Source of the DNA: Ilex aquifolium
Taxonomy: Eukaryota; Streptophyta; Magnoliopsida; Aquifoliales; Aquifoliaceae
DNA length: 64,000 nucleotides
Assembly (NCBI GenBank): GCA_951799425.1
Contig: OX637394.1
Coordinates: 52,827,142 to 52,891,141, forward strand
Direction: 5' to 3'
The position numbers and the translations under genes are program-made. Shown in pieces: positions 49,644-62,000 of the stretch (position 1 is the first letter of the stretch; every line of letters starts with the position of its first letter). Under the pieces are notes generated by a model. It was not told where the DNA came from and did not search any database. It saw only the letters and a list, made by a program, of their open reading frames with translations.

Positions 49644-51885
49644 GACATAACTTTTTCTCCCGACATCGGATTGAGCTAACTCTTGCGGCATTGTAAAGAG
49701 AACTTGAAACCCTAACCAATATATTGCGATCAAAATTGGTGATTCATCTTCTAGCAAGGTCGAAATGGTGATGGAAGTTTGGTATAGTTGGCCATTCCCC
49801 TCCACAAGGAAAAATAAGTAATTTCCCATTCTTTAGTATTTCTGACATAACTTTTTACTCCGGTCTCTGATTAAGATGATTCTTGCGGCATATCCCTAAC
49901 CACTTTATTCACATCAATAGTCATGAAAAATCCTCTAGCATGGGCTATATTGTAACGCAAGTTTGGTGTAGTAAGTAGTCATCCTTTAAAATGAAATAGT
50001 ATATCCGACATAACTTTTTCTCCCGAAATCGGATTGAGCTAACTCTTGCGGCATTGTAAAGAGAACTTGAAACCCTAACCAATATATTGCGATCAAAATT
50101 GGTGATTCATCTTCTAGCAAGGTCGAAATGGTGATGGAAGTTTGGTATAGTTGGCCATTCCCCTCCACAAGGAAAAATAAGTAATTTCCCATTCTTTAGT
50201 ATTTCTGACATAACTTTTTACTCCGGTCTCTGATTAAGATGATTCTTGTGGCATTGTAAAGAATTCTTGAATCCCTAACCACTTTCTTCACATCAATAGT
50301 CATGAAAAATCCTCTAGCATGGGCTATATTGTAACGCAAGTTTGGTGTAGTAAGTAGTCATCCTTTAAAATGAAATAGTATATTCGACATAACTTTTTCT
50401 CCCGAAATCGGATTGAGCTAACTCTTGCGGCATTGTAAAGAGAACTTGAAACCCTAACCAATATATTGCGATCAAAATTGGTGATTGATCTTCTAGCAAG
50501 GTCGAAATGGTGATGGAAGTTTGGTATAGTTGGCCATTCCCCTCCACAAGGAAAAATAAGTAATTTCCCATTCTTTAGTATTTCTGACATAACTTTTTAC
50601 TCCGGTCTCTGATTAAGATGATTCTTGCGGCATATCCCTAACCACTTTATTCACATCAATAGTCATGAAAAATCCTCTAGCATGGGCTATATTGTAACGC
50701 AAGTTTGGTGTAGTAAGTAGTCATCCTTTAAAATGAAATAGTATATCCGACATAACTTTTTCTCCCGAAATCGGATTGAGCTAACTCTTGCGGCATTGTA
50801 AAGAGAACTTGAAACCCTAACCAATATATTGCGATCAAAATTGGTGATTCATCTTCTAGCAAGGTCGAAATGGTGATGGAAGTTTGGTATAGTTGGCCAT
50901 TCCCCTCCACAAGGAAAAATAAGTAATTTCCCATTCTTTAGTATTTCTGACATAACTTTTTACTCCGGTCTCTGATTAAGATGATTCTTGTGGCATTGTA
51001 AAGAATTCTTGAATCCGTAACCACTTTATTCACATCAATAGTCATGAAAAATCCTCTAGCATGGGCTATATTGTAACGCAAGTTTGGTGTAATAAGTAGT
51101 CATCCTTTAAAATGAAATAGTATATCCGACATAACTTTTTCTCCCGACATCGGATTGAGCTAACTCTTGCGGCATTGTAAAGAGAACTTGAAACCCTAAC
51201 CAATATATTGCGATCAAAATTGGTGATTCATCTTCTAGCAAGGTCGAAATGGTGATGGAAGTTTGGTATAGTTGGCCATTCCCCTCCACAAGGAAAAATA
51301 AGTAATTTCCCATTCTTTAGTATTTCTGACATAACTTTTTACTCCGGTCTCTGCTTAAGATGATTCTTGCGGCATTGTAAAGAATTCTTGAATCCCTAAC
51401 CACTTTATTCACATCAATAGTCATGAAAAATCCTCTAGCATGGGCTATATTGTAACGCAAGTTTGGTGTAGTAAGTAGTCATCCTTTAAAATGAAATAGT
51501 ATATCCGACATAACTTTTTCTCCCGAAATCGGATTGAGCTAACTCTTGCGGCATTGTAAAGAGAACTTGAAACCCTAACCAATATATTCCGATCAAAATT
51601 GGTGATTGATCTTCTAGCAAGGTCGAAATGGTGATGGAAGTTTGGTATAGTTGGCCATTCCCCTCCACAAGGAAAAATAAGTAATTTCCCATTCTTTAGT
51701 ATTTCTGACATAACTTTTTACTCCGGTCTCTGATTAAGATGATTCTTGCGGCATTGTAAAGAATTCTTGAATCCGTAACCACTTTATCCACATCAATAGT
51801 CATGAAAAATCCTCTAGCATGGGCTATATTGTAACGCAAGTTTGGTGTAATAAGTAGTCATCCTTTAAAATGAAATAGTATATCC
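49644..51885. repeat. 6-unit HOR copy with two deletion units (2242 bp)
   Basis: Order M1, M2, deletion unit (50386-50748), hybrid (50749-51127), M5, M6. The second deletion unit has an M3-type A subunit (ccgaaatcgg, gattgatc) and a private tattcgac near 50384. The hybrid has an M2-type A subunit and a B subunit joining gtggc (M2) to tccgtaacc/tattcac/taataag (M4). This places an exchange point between B offsets of about 43 and 67. Confidence 0.85.
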
Positions 51886-54522
51886 GACATAACTTTTTCT
51901 CCCGACATCGGATTGAGCTAACTCTTGCGGCATTGTAAAGAGAACTTGAAACCCTAACCAATATATTGCGATCAAAATTGGTGATTCATCTTCTAGCAAG
52001 GTCGAAATGGTGATGGAAGTTTGGTATAGTTGGCCATTCCCCTCCACAAGGAAAAATAAGTAATTTCCCATTCTTTAGTATTTCTGACATAACTTTTTAC
52101 TCCGGTCTCTGATTAAGATGATTCTTGCGGCATATCCCTAACCACTTTATTCACATCAATAGTCATGAAAAATCCTCTAGCATGGGCTATATTGTAACGC
52201 AAGTTTGGTGTAGTAAGTAGTCATCCTTTAAAATGAAATAGTATATCCGACATAACTTTTTCTCCCGAAATCGGATTGAGCTAACTCTTGCGGCATTGTA
52301 AAGAGAACTTGAAACCCTAACCAATATATTGCGATCAAAATTGGTGATTCATCTTCTAGCAAGGTCGAAATGGTGATGGAAGTTTGGTATAGTTGGCCAT
52401 TCCCCTCCACAAGGAAAAATAAGTAATTTCCCATTCTTTAGTATTTCTGACATAACTTTTTACTCCGGTCTCTGATTAAGATGATTCTTGTGGCATTGTA
52501 AAGAATTCTTGAATCCCTAACCACTTTCTTCACATCAATAGTCATGAAAAATCCTCTAGCATGGGCTATATTGTAACGCAAGTTTGGTGTAGTAAGTAGT
52601 CCTCCTTTAAAATGAAATAGTCTATCCGACATAACTTTTTCTCCCGAAATCGGATTGAGCTAACTCTTGCGGCATTGTAAAGAGAACTTGAAACCCTAAC
52701 CAATATATTGCGATCAAAATTGGTGATTCATCTTCTAGCAAGGTCGAAATGGTGATGGAAGTTTGGTATAGTTGGCCATTCCCCTCCACAAGGAAAAATA
52801 AGTAATTTCCCATTCTTTAGTATTTCTGACATAACTTTTTACTCCGGTCTCTGATTAAGATGATTCTTGCGGCATTGTAAAGAATTCTTGAATCCGTAAC
52901 CACTTTATCCACATCAATAGTCATGAAAAATCCTCTAGCATGGGCTATATTGTAACGCAAGTTTGGTGTAATAAGTAGTCATCCTTTAAAATGAAATAGT
53001 ATATCCGACATAACTTTTTCTCCCGACATCGGATTGAGCTAACTCTTGCGGCATTGTAAAGAGAACTTGAAACCCTAACCAATATATTGCGATCAAAATT
53101 GGTGATTCATCTTCTAGCAAGGTCGAAATGGTGATGGAAGTTTGGTATAGTTGGCCATTCCCCTCCACAAGGAAAAATAAGTAATTTCCCATTCTTTAGT
53201 ATTTCTGACATAACTTTTTACTCCGGTCTCTGATTAAGATGATTCTTGCGGCATTGTAAAGAATTCTTGAATCCCTAACCACTTTATTCACATCAATAGT
53301 CATGAAAAATCCTCTAGCATGGGCTATATTGTAACGCAAGTTTGGTGTAGTAAGTAGTCATCCTTTAAAATGAAATAGTATATCCGACATAACTTTTTCT
53401 CCCGAAATCGGATTGAGCTAACTCTTGCGGCATTGTAAAGAGAACTTGAAACCCTAACCAATATATTGCGATCAAAATTGGTGATTCATCTTCTAGCAAG
53501 GTCGAAATGGTGATGGAAGTTTGGTATAGTTGGCCATTCCCCTCCACAAGGAAAAATAAGTAATTTCCCATTCTTTAGTATTTCTGACATAACTTTTTAC
53601 TCCGGTCTCTGATTAAGATGATTCTTGCGGCATTGTAAAGAATTCTTGAATCCGTAACCACTTTATTCACATCAATAGTCATGAAAAATCCTCTAGCATG
53701 GGCTATATTGTAACGCAAGTTTGGTGTAATAAGTAGTCATCCTTTAAAATGAAATAGTATATCCGACATAACTTTTTCTCCCGACATCGGATTGAGCTAA
53801 CTCTTGCGGCATTGTAAAGAGAACTTGAAACCCTAACCAATATATTGCGATCAAAATTGGTGATTCATCTTCTAGCAAGGTCGAAATGGTGATGGAAGTT
53901 TGGTATAGTTGGCCATTCCCCTCCACAAGGAAAAATAAGTAATTTCCCATTCTTTAGTATTTCTGACATAACTTTTTACTCCGGTCTCTGCTTAAGATGA
54001 TTCTTGCGGCATTGTAAAGAATTCTTGAATCCCTAACCACTTTATTCACATCAATAGTCATGAAAAATCCTCTAGCATGGGCTATATTGTAACGCAAGTT
54101 TGGTGTAGTAAGTAGTCATCCTTTAAAATGAAATAGTATATCCGACATAACTTTTTCTCCCGAAATCGGATTGAGCTAACTCTTGCGGCATTGTAAAGAG
54201 AACTTGAAACCCTAACCAATATATTCCGATCAAAATTGGTGATTGACCTTCTAGCAAGGTCGAAATGGTGATGGAAGTTTGGTATAGTTGGCCATTCCCC
54301 TCCACAAGGAAAAATAAGTAATTTCCCATTCTTTAGTATTTCTGACATAACTTTTTACTCCGGTCTCTGATTAAGATGATTCTTGCGGCATTGTAAAGAA
54401 TTCTTGAATCCGTAACCACTTTATCCACATCAATAGTCATGAAAAATCCTCTAGCATGGGCTATATTGTAACGCAAGTTTGGTGTAATAAGTAGTCATCC
54501 TTTAAAATGAAATAGTATATCC
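51886..54522. repeat. 7-unit HOR copy (2637 bp)
   Basis: Order M1, M2, a tagtctatcc unit with gattcatc (52628), an M1-type A with full-length B (53007), an M2-type A with M4-type B (53386), M5, and an M6 of the gattgacctt subtype (54144). The last five units follow the pattern of 16.1-17.9 kb and 20.6-22.5 kb, so this copy probably arose by exchange with that older register. Confidence 0.78.
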
Positions 54523-56401
54523 GACATAACTTTTTCTCCCGACATCGGATTGAGCTAACTCTTGCGGCATTGTAAAGAGAACTTGAAACCCTAACCAATA
54601 TATTGCGATCAAAATTGGTGATTCATCTTCTAGCAAGGTCGAAATGGTGATGGAAGTTTGGTATAGTTGGCCATTCCCCTCCACAAGGAAAAATAAGTAA
54701 TTTCCCATTCTTTAGTATTTCTGACATAACTTTTTACTCTGGTCTCTGATTAAGATGATTCTTGCGGCATATCCCTAACCACTTTATTCACATCAATAGT
54801 CATGAAAAATCCTCTAGCATGGGCTATATTGTAACGCAAGTTTGGTGTAGTAAGTAGTCATCCTTTAAAATGAAATAGTATATCCGACATAACTTTTTCT
54901 CCCGAAATCGGATTGAGCTAACTCTTGCGGCATTGTAAAGAGAACTTGAAACCCTAACCAATATATTGCGATCAAAATTGGTGATTCATCTTCTAGCAAG
55001 GTCGAAATGGTGATGGAAGTTTGGTATAGTTGGCCATTCCCCTCCACAAGGAAAAATAAGTAATTTCCCATTCTTTAGTATTTCTGACATAACTTTTTAC
55101 TCCGGTCTCTGATTAAGATGATTCTTGTGGCATTGTAAAGAATTCTTGAATCCCTAACCACTTTCTTCACATCAATAGTCATGAAAAATCCTCTAGCATG
55201 GGCTATATTGTAACGCAAGTTTGGTGTAGTAAGTAGTCATCCTTTAAAATGAAATAGTATATCCGACATAACTTTTTCTCCCGAAATCGGATTGAGCTAA
55301 CTCTTGCGGCATTGTAAAGAGAACTTGAAACCCTAACCAATATATTGCGATCAAAATTGGTGATTGATCTTCTAGCAAGGTCGAAATGGTGATGGAAGTT
55401 TGGTATAGTTGGCCATTCCCCTCCACAAGGAAAAATAAGTAATTTCCCATTCTTTAGTATTTCTGACATAACTTTTTACTCCGGTCTCTGATTAAGATGA
55501 TTCTTGCGGCATTGTAAAGAATTCTTGAATCCCTAACCACTTTATTCACATCAATAGTCATGAAAAATCCTCTAGCATGGGCTATATTGTAACGCAAGTT
55601 TGGTGTAGTAAGTAGTCATCCTTTAAAATGAAATAGTATATCCGACATAACTTTTTCTCCCGAAATCGGATTGAGCTAACTCTTGCGGCATTGTAAAGAG
55701 AACTTGAAACCCTAACCAATATATTGCGATCAAAATTGGTGATTGATCTTCTAGCAAGGTCGAAATGGTGATGGAAGTTTGGTATAGTTGGCCATTCCCC
55801 TCCACAAGGAAAAATAAGTAATTTCCCATTCTTTAGTATTTCTGACATAACTTTTTACTCCGGTCTCTGATTAAGATGATTCTTGCGGCATTGTAAAGAA
55901 TTCTTGAATCCGTAACCACTTTATTCACATCAATAGTCATGAAAAATCCTCTAGCATGGGCTATATTGTAACGCAAGTTTGGTGTAATAAGTAGTCATCC
56001 TTTAAAATGAAATAGTATATCCGACATAACTTTTTCTCCCGACATCGGATTGAGCTAACTCTTGCGGCATTGTAAAGAGAACTTGAAACCCTAACCAATA
56101 TATTCCGATCAAAATTGGTGATTGACCTTCTAGCAAGGTCGAAATGGTGATGGAAGTTTGGTATAGTTGGCCATTCCCCTCCACAAGGAAAAATAAGTAA
56201 TTTCCCATTCTTTAGTATTTCTGACATAACTTTTTACTCCGGTCTCTGATTAAGATGATTCTTGCGGCATTGTAAAGAATTCTTGAATCCGTAACCACTT
56301 TATCCACATCAATAGTCATGAAAAATCCTCTAGCATGGGCTATATTGTAACGCAAGTTTGGTGTAATAAGTAGTCATCCTTTAAAATGAAATAGTATATC
56401 C
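54523..56401. repeat. 5-unit HOR copy ending in an M5/M6 hybrid (1879 bp)
   Basis: Order M1, M2, M3, M4, hybrid (56023-56401). The hybrid opens as M5 (ccgacatcgg) and continues as M6 (tccgatc, gattgacctt, tccgtaacc/tatccac). One unit is thereby lost, as expected from unequal exchange between adjacent M5 and M6. Confidence 0.83.
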
Positions 56402-59022
56402 GACATAACTTTTTCTCCCGACATCGGATTGAGCTAACTCTTGCGGCATTGTAAAGAGAACTTGAAACCCTAACCAATATATTGCGATCAAAATTGGTGA
56501 TTCATCTTCTAGCAAGGTCGAAATGGTGATGGAAGTTTGGTATAGTTGGCCATTCCCCTCCACAAGGAAAAATAAGTAATTTCCCATTCTTTAGTATTTC
56601 TGACATAACTTTTTACTCTGGTCTCTGATTAAGATGATTCTTGCGGCATATCCCTAACCACTTTATTCACATCAATAGTCATGAAAAATCCTCTAGCATG
56701 GGCTATATTGTAACGCAAGTTTGGTGTAGTAAGTAGTCATCCTTTAAAATGAAATAGTATATCCGACATAACTTTTTCTCCCGAAATCGGATTGAGCTAA
56801 CTCTTGCGGCATTGTAAAGAGAACTTGAAACCCTAACCAATATATTGCGATCAAAATTGGTGATTCATCTTCTAGCAAGGTCGAAATGGTGATGGAAGTT
56901 TGGTATAGTTGGCCATTCCCCTCCACAAGGAAAAATAAGTAATTTCCCATTCTTTAGTATTTCTGACATAACTTTTTACTCCGGTCTCTGATTAAGATGA
57001 TTCTTGTGGCATTGTAAAGAATTCTTGAATCCCTAACCACTTTCTTCACATCAATAGTCATGAAAAATCCTCTAGCATGGGCTATATTGTAACGCAAGTT
57101 TGGTGTAGTAAGTAGTCATCCTTTAAAATGAAATAGTATATCCGACATAACTTTTTCTCCCGAAATCGGATTGAGCTAACTCTTGCGGCATTGTAAAGAG
57201 AACTTGAAACCCTAACCAATATATTGCGATCAAAATTGGTGATTGATCTTCTAGCAAGGTCGAAATGGTGATGGAAGTTTGGTATAGTTGGCCATTCCCC
57301 TCCACAAGGAAAAATAAGTAATTTCCCATTCTTTAGTATTTCTGACATAACTTTTTACTCCGGTCTCTGATTAAGATGATTCTTGCGGCATTGTAAAGAA
57401 TTCTTGAATCCCTAACCACTTTATTCACATCAATAGTCATGAAAAATCCTCTAGCATGGGCTATATTGTAACGCAAGTTTGGTGTAGTAAGTAGTCATCC
57501 TTTAAAATGAAATAGTATATCCGACATAACTTTTTCTCCCGAAATCGGATTGAGCTAACTCTTGCGGCATTGTAAAGAGAACTTGAAACCCTAACCAATA
57601 TATTGCGATCAAAATTGGTGATTGATCTTCTAGCAAGGTCGAAATGGTGATGGAAGTTTGGTATAGTTGGCCATTCCCCTCCACAAGGAAAAATAAGTAA
57701 TTTCCCATTCTTTAGTATTTCTGACATAACTTTTTACTCCGGTCTCTGATTAAGATGATTCTTGCGGCATTGTAAAGAATTCTTGAATCCGTAACCACTT
57801 TATTCACATCAATAGTCATGAAAAATCCTCTAGCATGGGCTATATTGTAACGCAAGTTTGGTGTAATAAGTAGTCATCCTTTAAAATGAAATAGTATATC
57901 CGACATAACTTTTTCTCCCGACATCGGATTGAGCTAACTCTTGCGGCATTGTAAAGAGAACTTGAAACCCTAACCAATATATTGCGATCAAAATTGGTGA
58001 TTCATCTTCTAGCAAGGTCGAAATGGTGATGGAAGTTTGGTATAGTTGGCCATTCCCCTCCACAAGGAAAAATAAGTAATTTCCCATTCTTTAGTATTTC
58101 TGACATAACTTTTTACTCCGGTCTCTGCTTAAGATGATTCTTGCGGCATTGTAAAGAATTCTTGAATCCCTAACCACTTTATTCACATCAATAGTCATGA
58201 AAAATCCTCTAGCATGGGCTATATTGTAACGCAAGTTTGGTGTAGTAAGTAGTCATCCTTTAAAATGAAATAGTATATCCGACATAACTTTTTCTCCCGA
58301 AATCGGATTGAGCTAACTCTTGCGGCATTGTAAAGAGAACTTGAAACCCTAACCAATATATTCCGATCAAAATTGGTGATTCATCTTCTAGCAAGGTCGA
58401 AATGGTGATGGAAGTTTGGTATAGTTGGCCATTCCCCTCCACAAGGAAAAATAAGTAATTTCCCATTCTTTAGTATTTCTGACATAACTTTTTACTCCGG
58501 TCTCTGATTAAGATGATTCTTGCGGCATTGTAAAGAATTCTTGAATCCGTAACCACTTTATCCACATCAATAGTCATGAAAAATCCTCTAGCATGGGCTA
58601 TATTGTAACGCAAGTTTGGTGTAATAAGTAGTCATCCTTTAAAATGAAATAGTATATCCGACATAACTTTTTCTCCCGACATCGGATTGAGCTAACTCTT
58701 GCGGCATTGTAAAGAGAACTTGAAACCCTAACCAATATATTGCGATCAAAATTGGTGATTCATCTTCTAGCAAGGTCGAAATGGTGATGGAAGTTTGGTA
58801 TAGTTGGCCATTCCCCTCCACAAGGAAAAATAAGTAATTTCCCATTCTTTAGTATTTCTGACATAACTTTTTACTCCGGTCTCTGATTAAGATGATTCTT
58901 GCGGCATATCCCTAACCACTTTATTCACATCAATAGTCATGAAAAATCCTCTAGCATGGGCTATATTGTAACGCAAGTTTGGTGTAGTAAGTAGTCATCC
59001 TTTAAAATGAAATAGTATATCC
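56402..59022. repeat. Canonical 6-unit HOR copy plus a final M1
   Basis: 56402-58659 is M1-M6 (2258 bp), with M6 carrying gattcatc instead of gattgatc. 58660-59022 is the last 363-bp M1 unit in the window. Confidence 0.83.
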
Positions 59023-62000
59023 GACATAACTTTTTCTCCCGAAATCGGATTGAGCTAACTCTTGCGGCATTGTAAAGAGAACTTGAAACCCTAACCAATA
59101 TATTGCGATCAAAATTGGTGATTCATCTTCTAGCAAGGTCGAAATGGTGATGGAAGTTTGGTATAGTTGGCCATTCCCCTCCACAAGGAAAAATAAGTAA
59201 TTTCCCATTCTTTAGTATTTCTGACATAACTTTTTACTCCGGTCTCTGATTAAGATGATTCTTGTGGCATTGTAAAGAATTCTTGAATCCCTAACCACTT
59301 TCTTCACATCAATAGTCATGAAAAATCCTCTAGCATGGGCTATATTGTAACGCAAGTTTGGTGTAGTAAGTAGTCATCCTTTAAAATGAAATAGTATATT
59401 CGACATAACTTTTTCTCCCGAAATCGGATTGAGCTAACTCTTGCGGCATTGTAAAGAGAACTTGAAACCCTAACCAATATATTGCGATCAAAATTGGTGA
59501 TTGATCTTCTAGCAAGGTCGAAATGGTGATGGAAGTTTGGTATAGTTGGCCATTCCCCTCCACAAGGAAAAATAAGTAATTTCCCATTCTTTAGTATTTC
59601 TGACATAACTTTTTACTCCGGTCTCTGATTAAGATGATTCTTGCGGCATTGTAAAGAATTCTTGAATCCGTAACCACTTTATTCACATCAATAGTCATGA
59701 AAAATCCTCTAGCATGGGCTATATTGTAACGCAAGTTTGGTGTAATAAGTAGTCATCCTTTAAAATGAAATAGTATATCCGACATAACTTTTTCTCCCGA
59801 CATCGGATTGAGCTAACTCTTGCGGCATTGTAAAGAGAACTTGAAACCCTAACCAATATATTGCGATCAAAATTGGTGATTCATCTTCTAGCAAGGTCGA
59901 AATGGTGATGGAAGTTTGGTATAGTTGGCCATTCCCCTCCACAAGGAAAAATAAGTAATTTCCCATTCTTTAGTATTTCTGACATAACTTTTTACTCCGG
60001 TCTCTGCTTAAGATGATTCTTGCGGCATTGTAAAGAATTCTTGAATCCCTAACCACTTTATTCACATCAATAGTCATGAAAAATCCTCTAGCATGGGCTA
60101 TATTGTAACGCAAGTTTGGTGTAGTAAGTAGTCATCCTTTAAAATGAAATAGTATATCCGACATAACTTTTTCTCCCGAAATCGGATTGAGCTAACTCTT
60201 GCGGCATTGTAAAGAGAACTTGAAACCCTAACCAATATATTCCGATCAAAATTGGTGATTCATCTTCTAGCAAGGTCGAAATGGTGATGGAAGTTTGGTA
60301 TAGTTGGCCATTCCCCTCCACAAGGAAAAATAAGTAATTTCCCATTCTTTAGTATTTCTGACATAATTTTTTACTCCGGTCTCTGATTAAGATGATTCTT
60401 GCGGCATTGTAAAGAATTCTTGAATCCCTAACCACTTTATTCACATCAATAGTCATGAAAAATCCTCTAGCATGGGCTATATTGTAACGCAAGTTTGGTG
60501 TAGTAAGTAGTCCTCCTTTAAAATGAAATAGTATATCCGACATAACTTTTTCTCCCGAAATCGGATTGAGCTAACTCTTGCGGCATTGTAAAGAGAACTT
60601 GAAACCCTAACCAATATATTGCGATCAAAATTGGTGATTCATCTTCTACCAAGGTCGAAATGGTGATGGAAGTTTGGAATAGTTGGCCATTCCCATCCAC
60701 AAGGAAAAATAAGTAATTTCCCATTCTTTAGTATTTCTGACATAACTTTTTACTCCGGTCTCTGATTAAGATGATTCTTGCGGCATTGTAAAGAATTCTT
60801 GAATCCCTAACCACTTTATTCACATCAATAGTCATGAAAAATCCTCTAGCATGGGCTATATTGTAACGCAAGTTTGGTGTAGTAAGTAGTCCTCCTTTAA
60901 AATGAAATAGTCTATCCGACATAACTTTTTCTCCCGACATCGGATTGAGCTAACTCTTGCGGCATTGTAAAGAGAACTTGAAACCCTAACCAATATACTG
61001 CGATCAAAATTGGTGATTCATCTTCTACCAAGGTCGAAATGGTGATGGAAGTTTGGTATAGTTGGCCATTCCCCTCCACAAGGAAAAATAAGTAATTTCC
61101 CATTCTTTAGTATTTCTGACATAACGTTTTACTCCGGTCTCTGATTAAGATGATTCTTGCGGCATTGTAAAGAATTCTTGAATCCCTAACCACTTTATTC
61201 ACATCAATAGTCATGAAAAATCCTCTAGCATGGGCTATATTGTAACGCAAGTTTGGTGTAGTAAGTAGTCATCCTTTAAAATGAAATAGTATATCCGACA
61301 TAACTTTTTCTCCCGAAATCGGATTGAGCTAACTCTTGCGGCATTGTAAAGAGAACTTGAAACCCTAACCAATATATTGCGATCAAAATTGGTGATTCAT
61401 CTTCTAGCAAGGTCGAAATGGTGATGGAAGTTTGGTATAGTTGGCCATTCCCCTCCACAAGGAAAAATAAGTAATTTCCCATTCTTTAGTATTTCTGACA
61501 TAACTTTTTACTCCGGTCTCTGATTAAGATGATTCTTGTGGCATTGTAAAGAATTCTTGAATCCCTAACCACTTTCTTCACATCAATAGTCATGAAAAAT
61601 CCTCTAGCATGGGCTATATTGTAACGCAAGTTTGGTGTAGTAAGTAGTCATCCTTTAAAATGAAATAGTATATCCGACATAACTTTTTCTCCCGAAATCG
61701 GATTGAGCTAACTCTTGCGGCATTGTAAAGAGAACTTGAAACCCTAACCAATATATTGCGATCAAAATTGGTGATTGATCTTCTAGCAAGGTCGAAATGG
61801 TGATGGAAGTTTGGTATAGTTGGCCATTCCCCTCCACAAGGAAAAATAAGTAATTTCCCATTCTTTAGTATTTCTGACATAACTTTTTACTCCGGTCTCT
61901 GATTAAGATGATTCTAGCGGCATTGTAAAGAATTCTTGAATCCGTAACCACTTTATTCACATCAATAGTCATGAAAAATCCTCTAGCATGGGCTATATTG

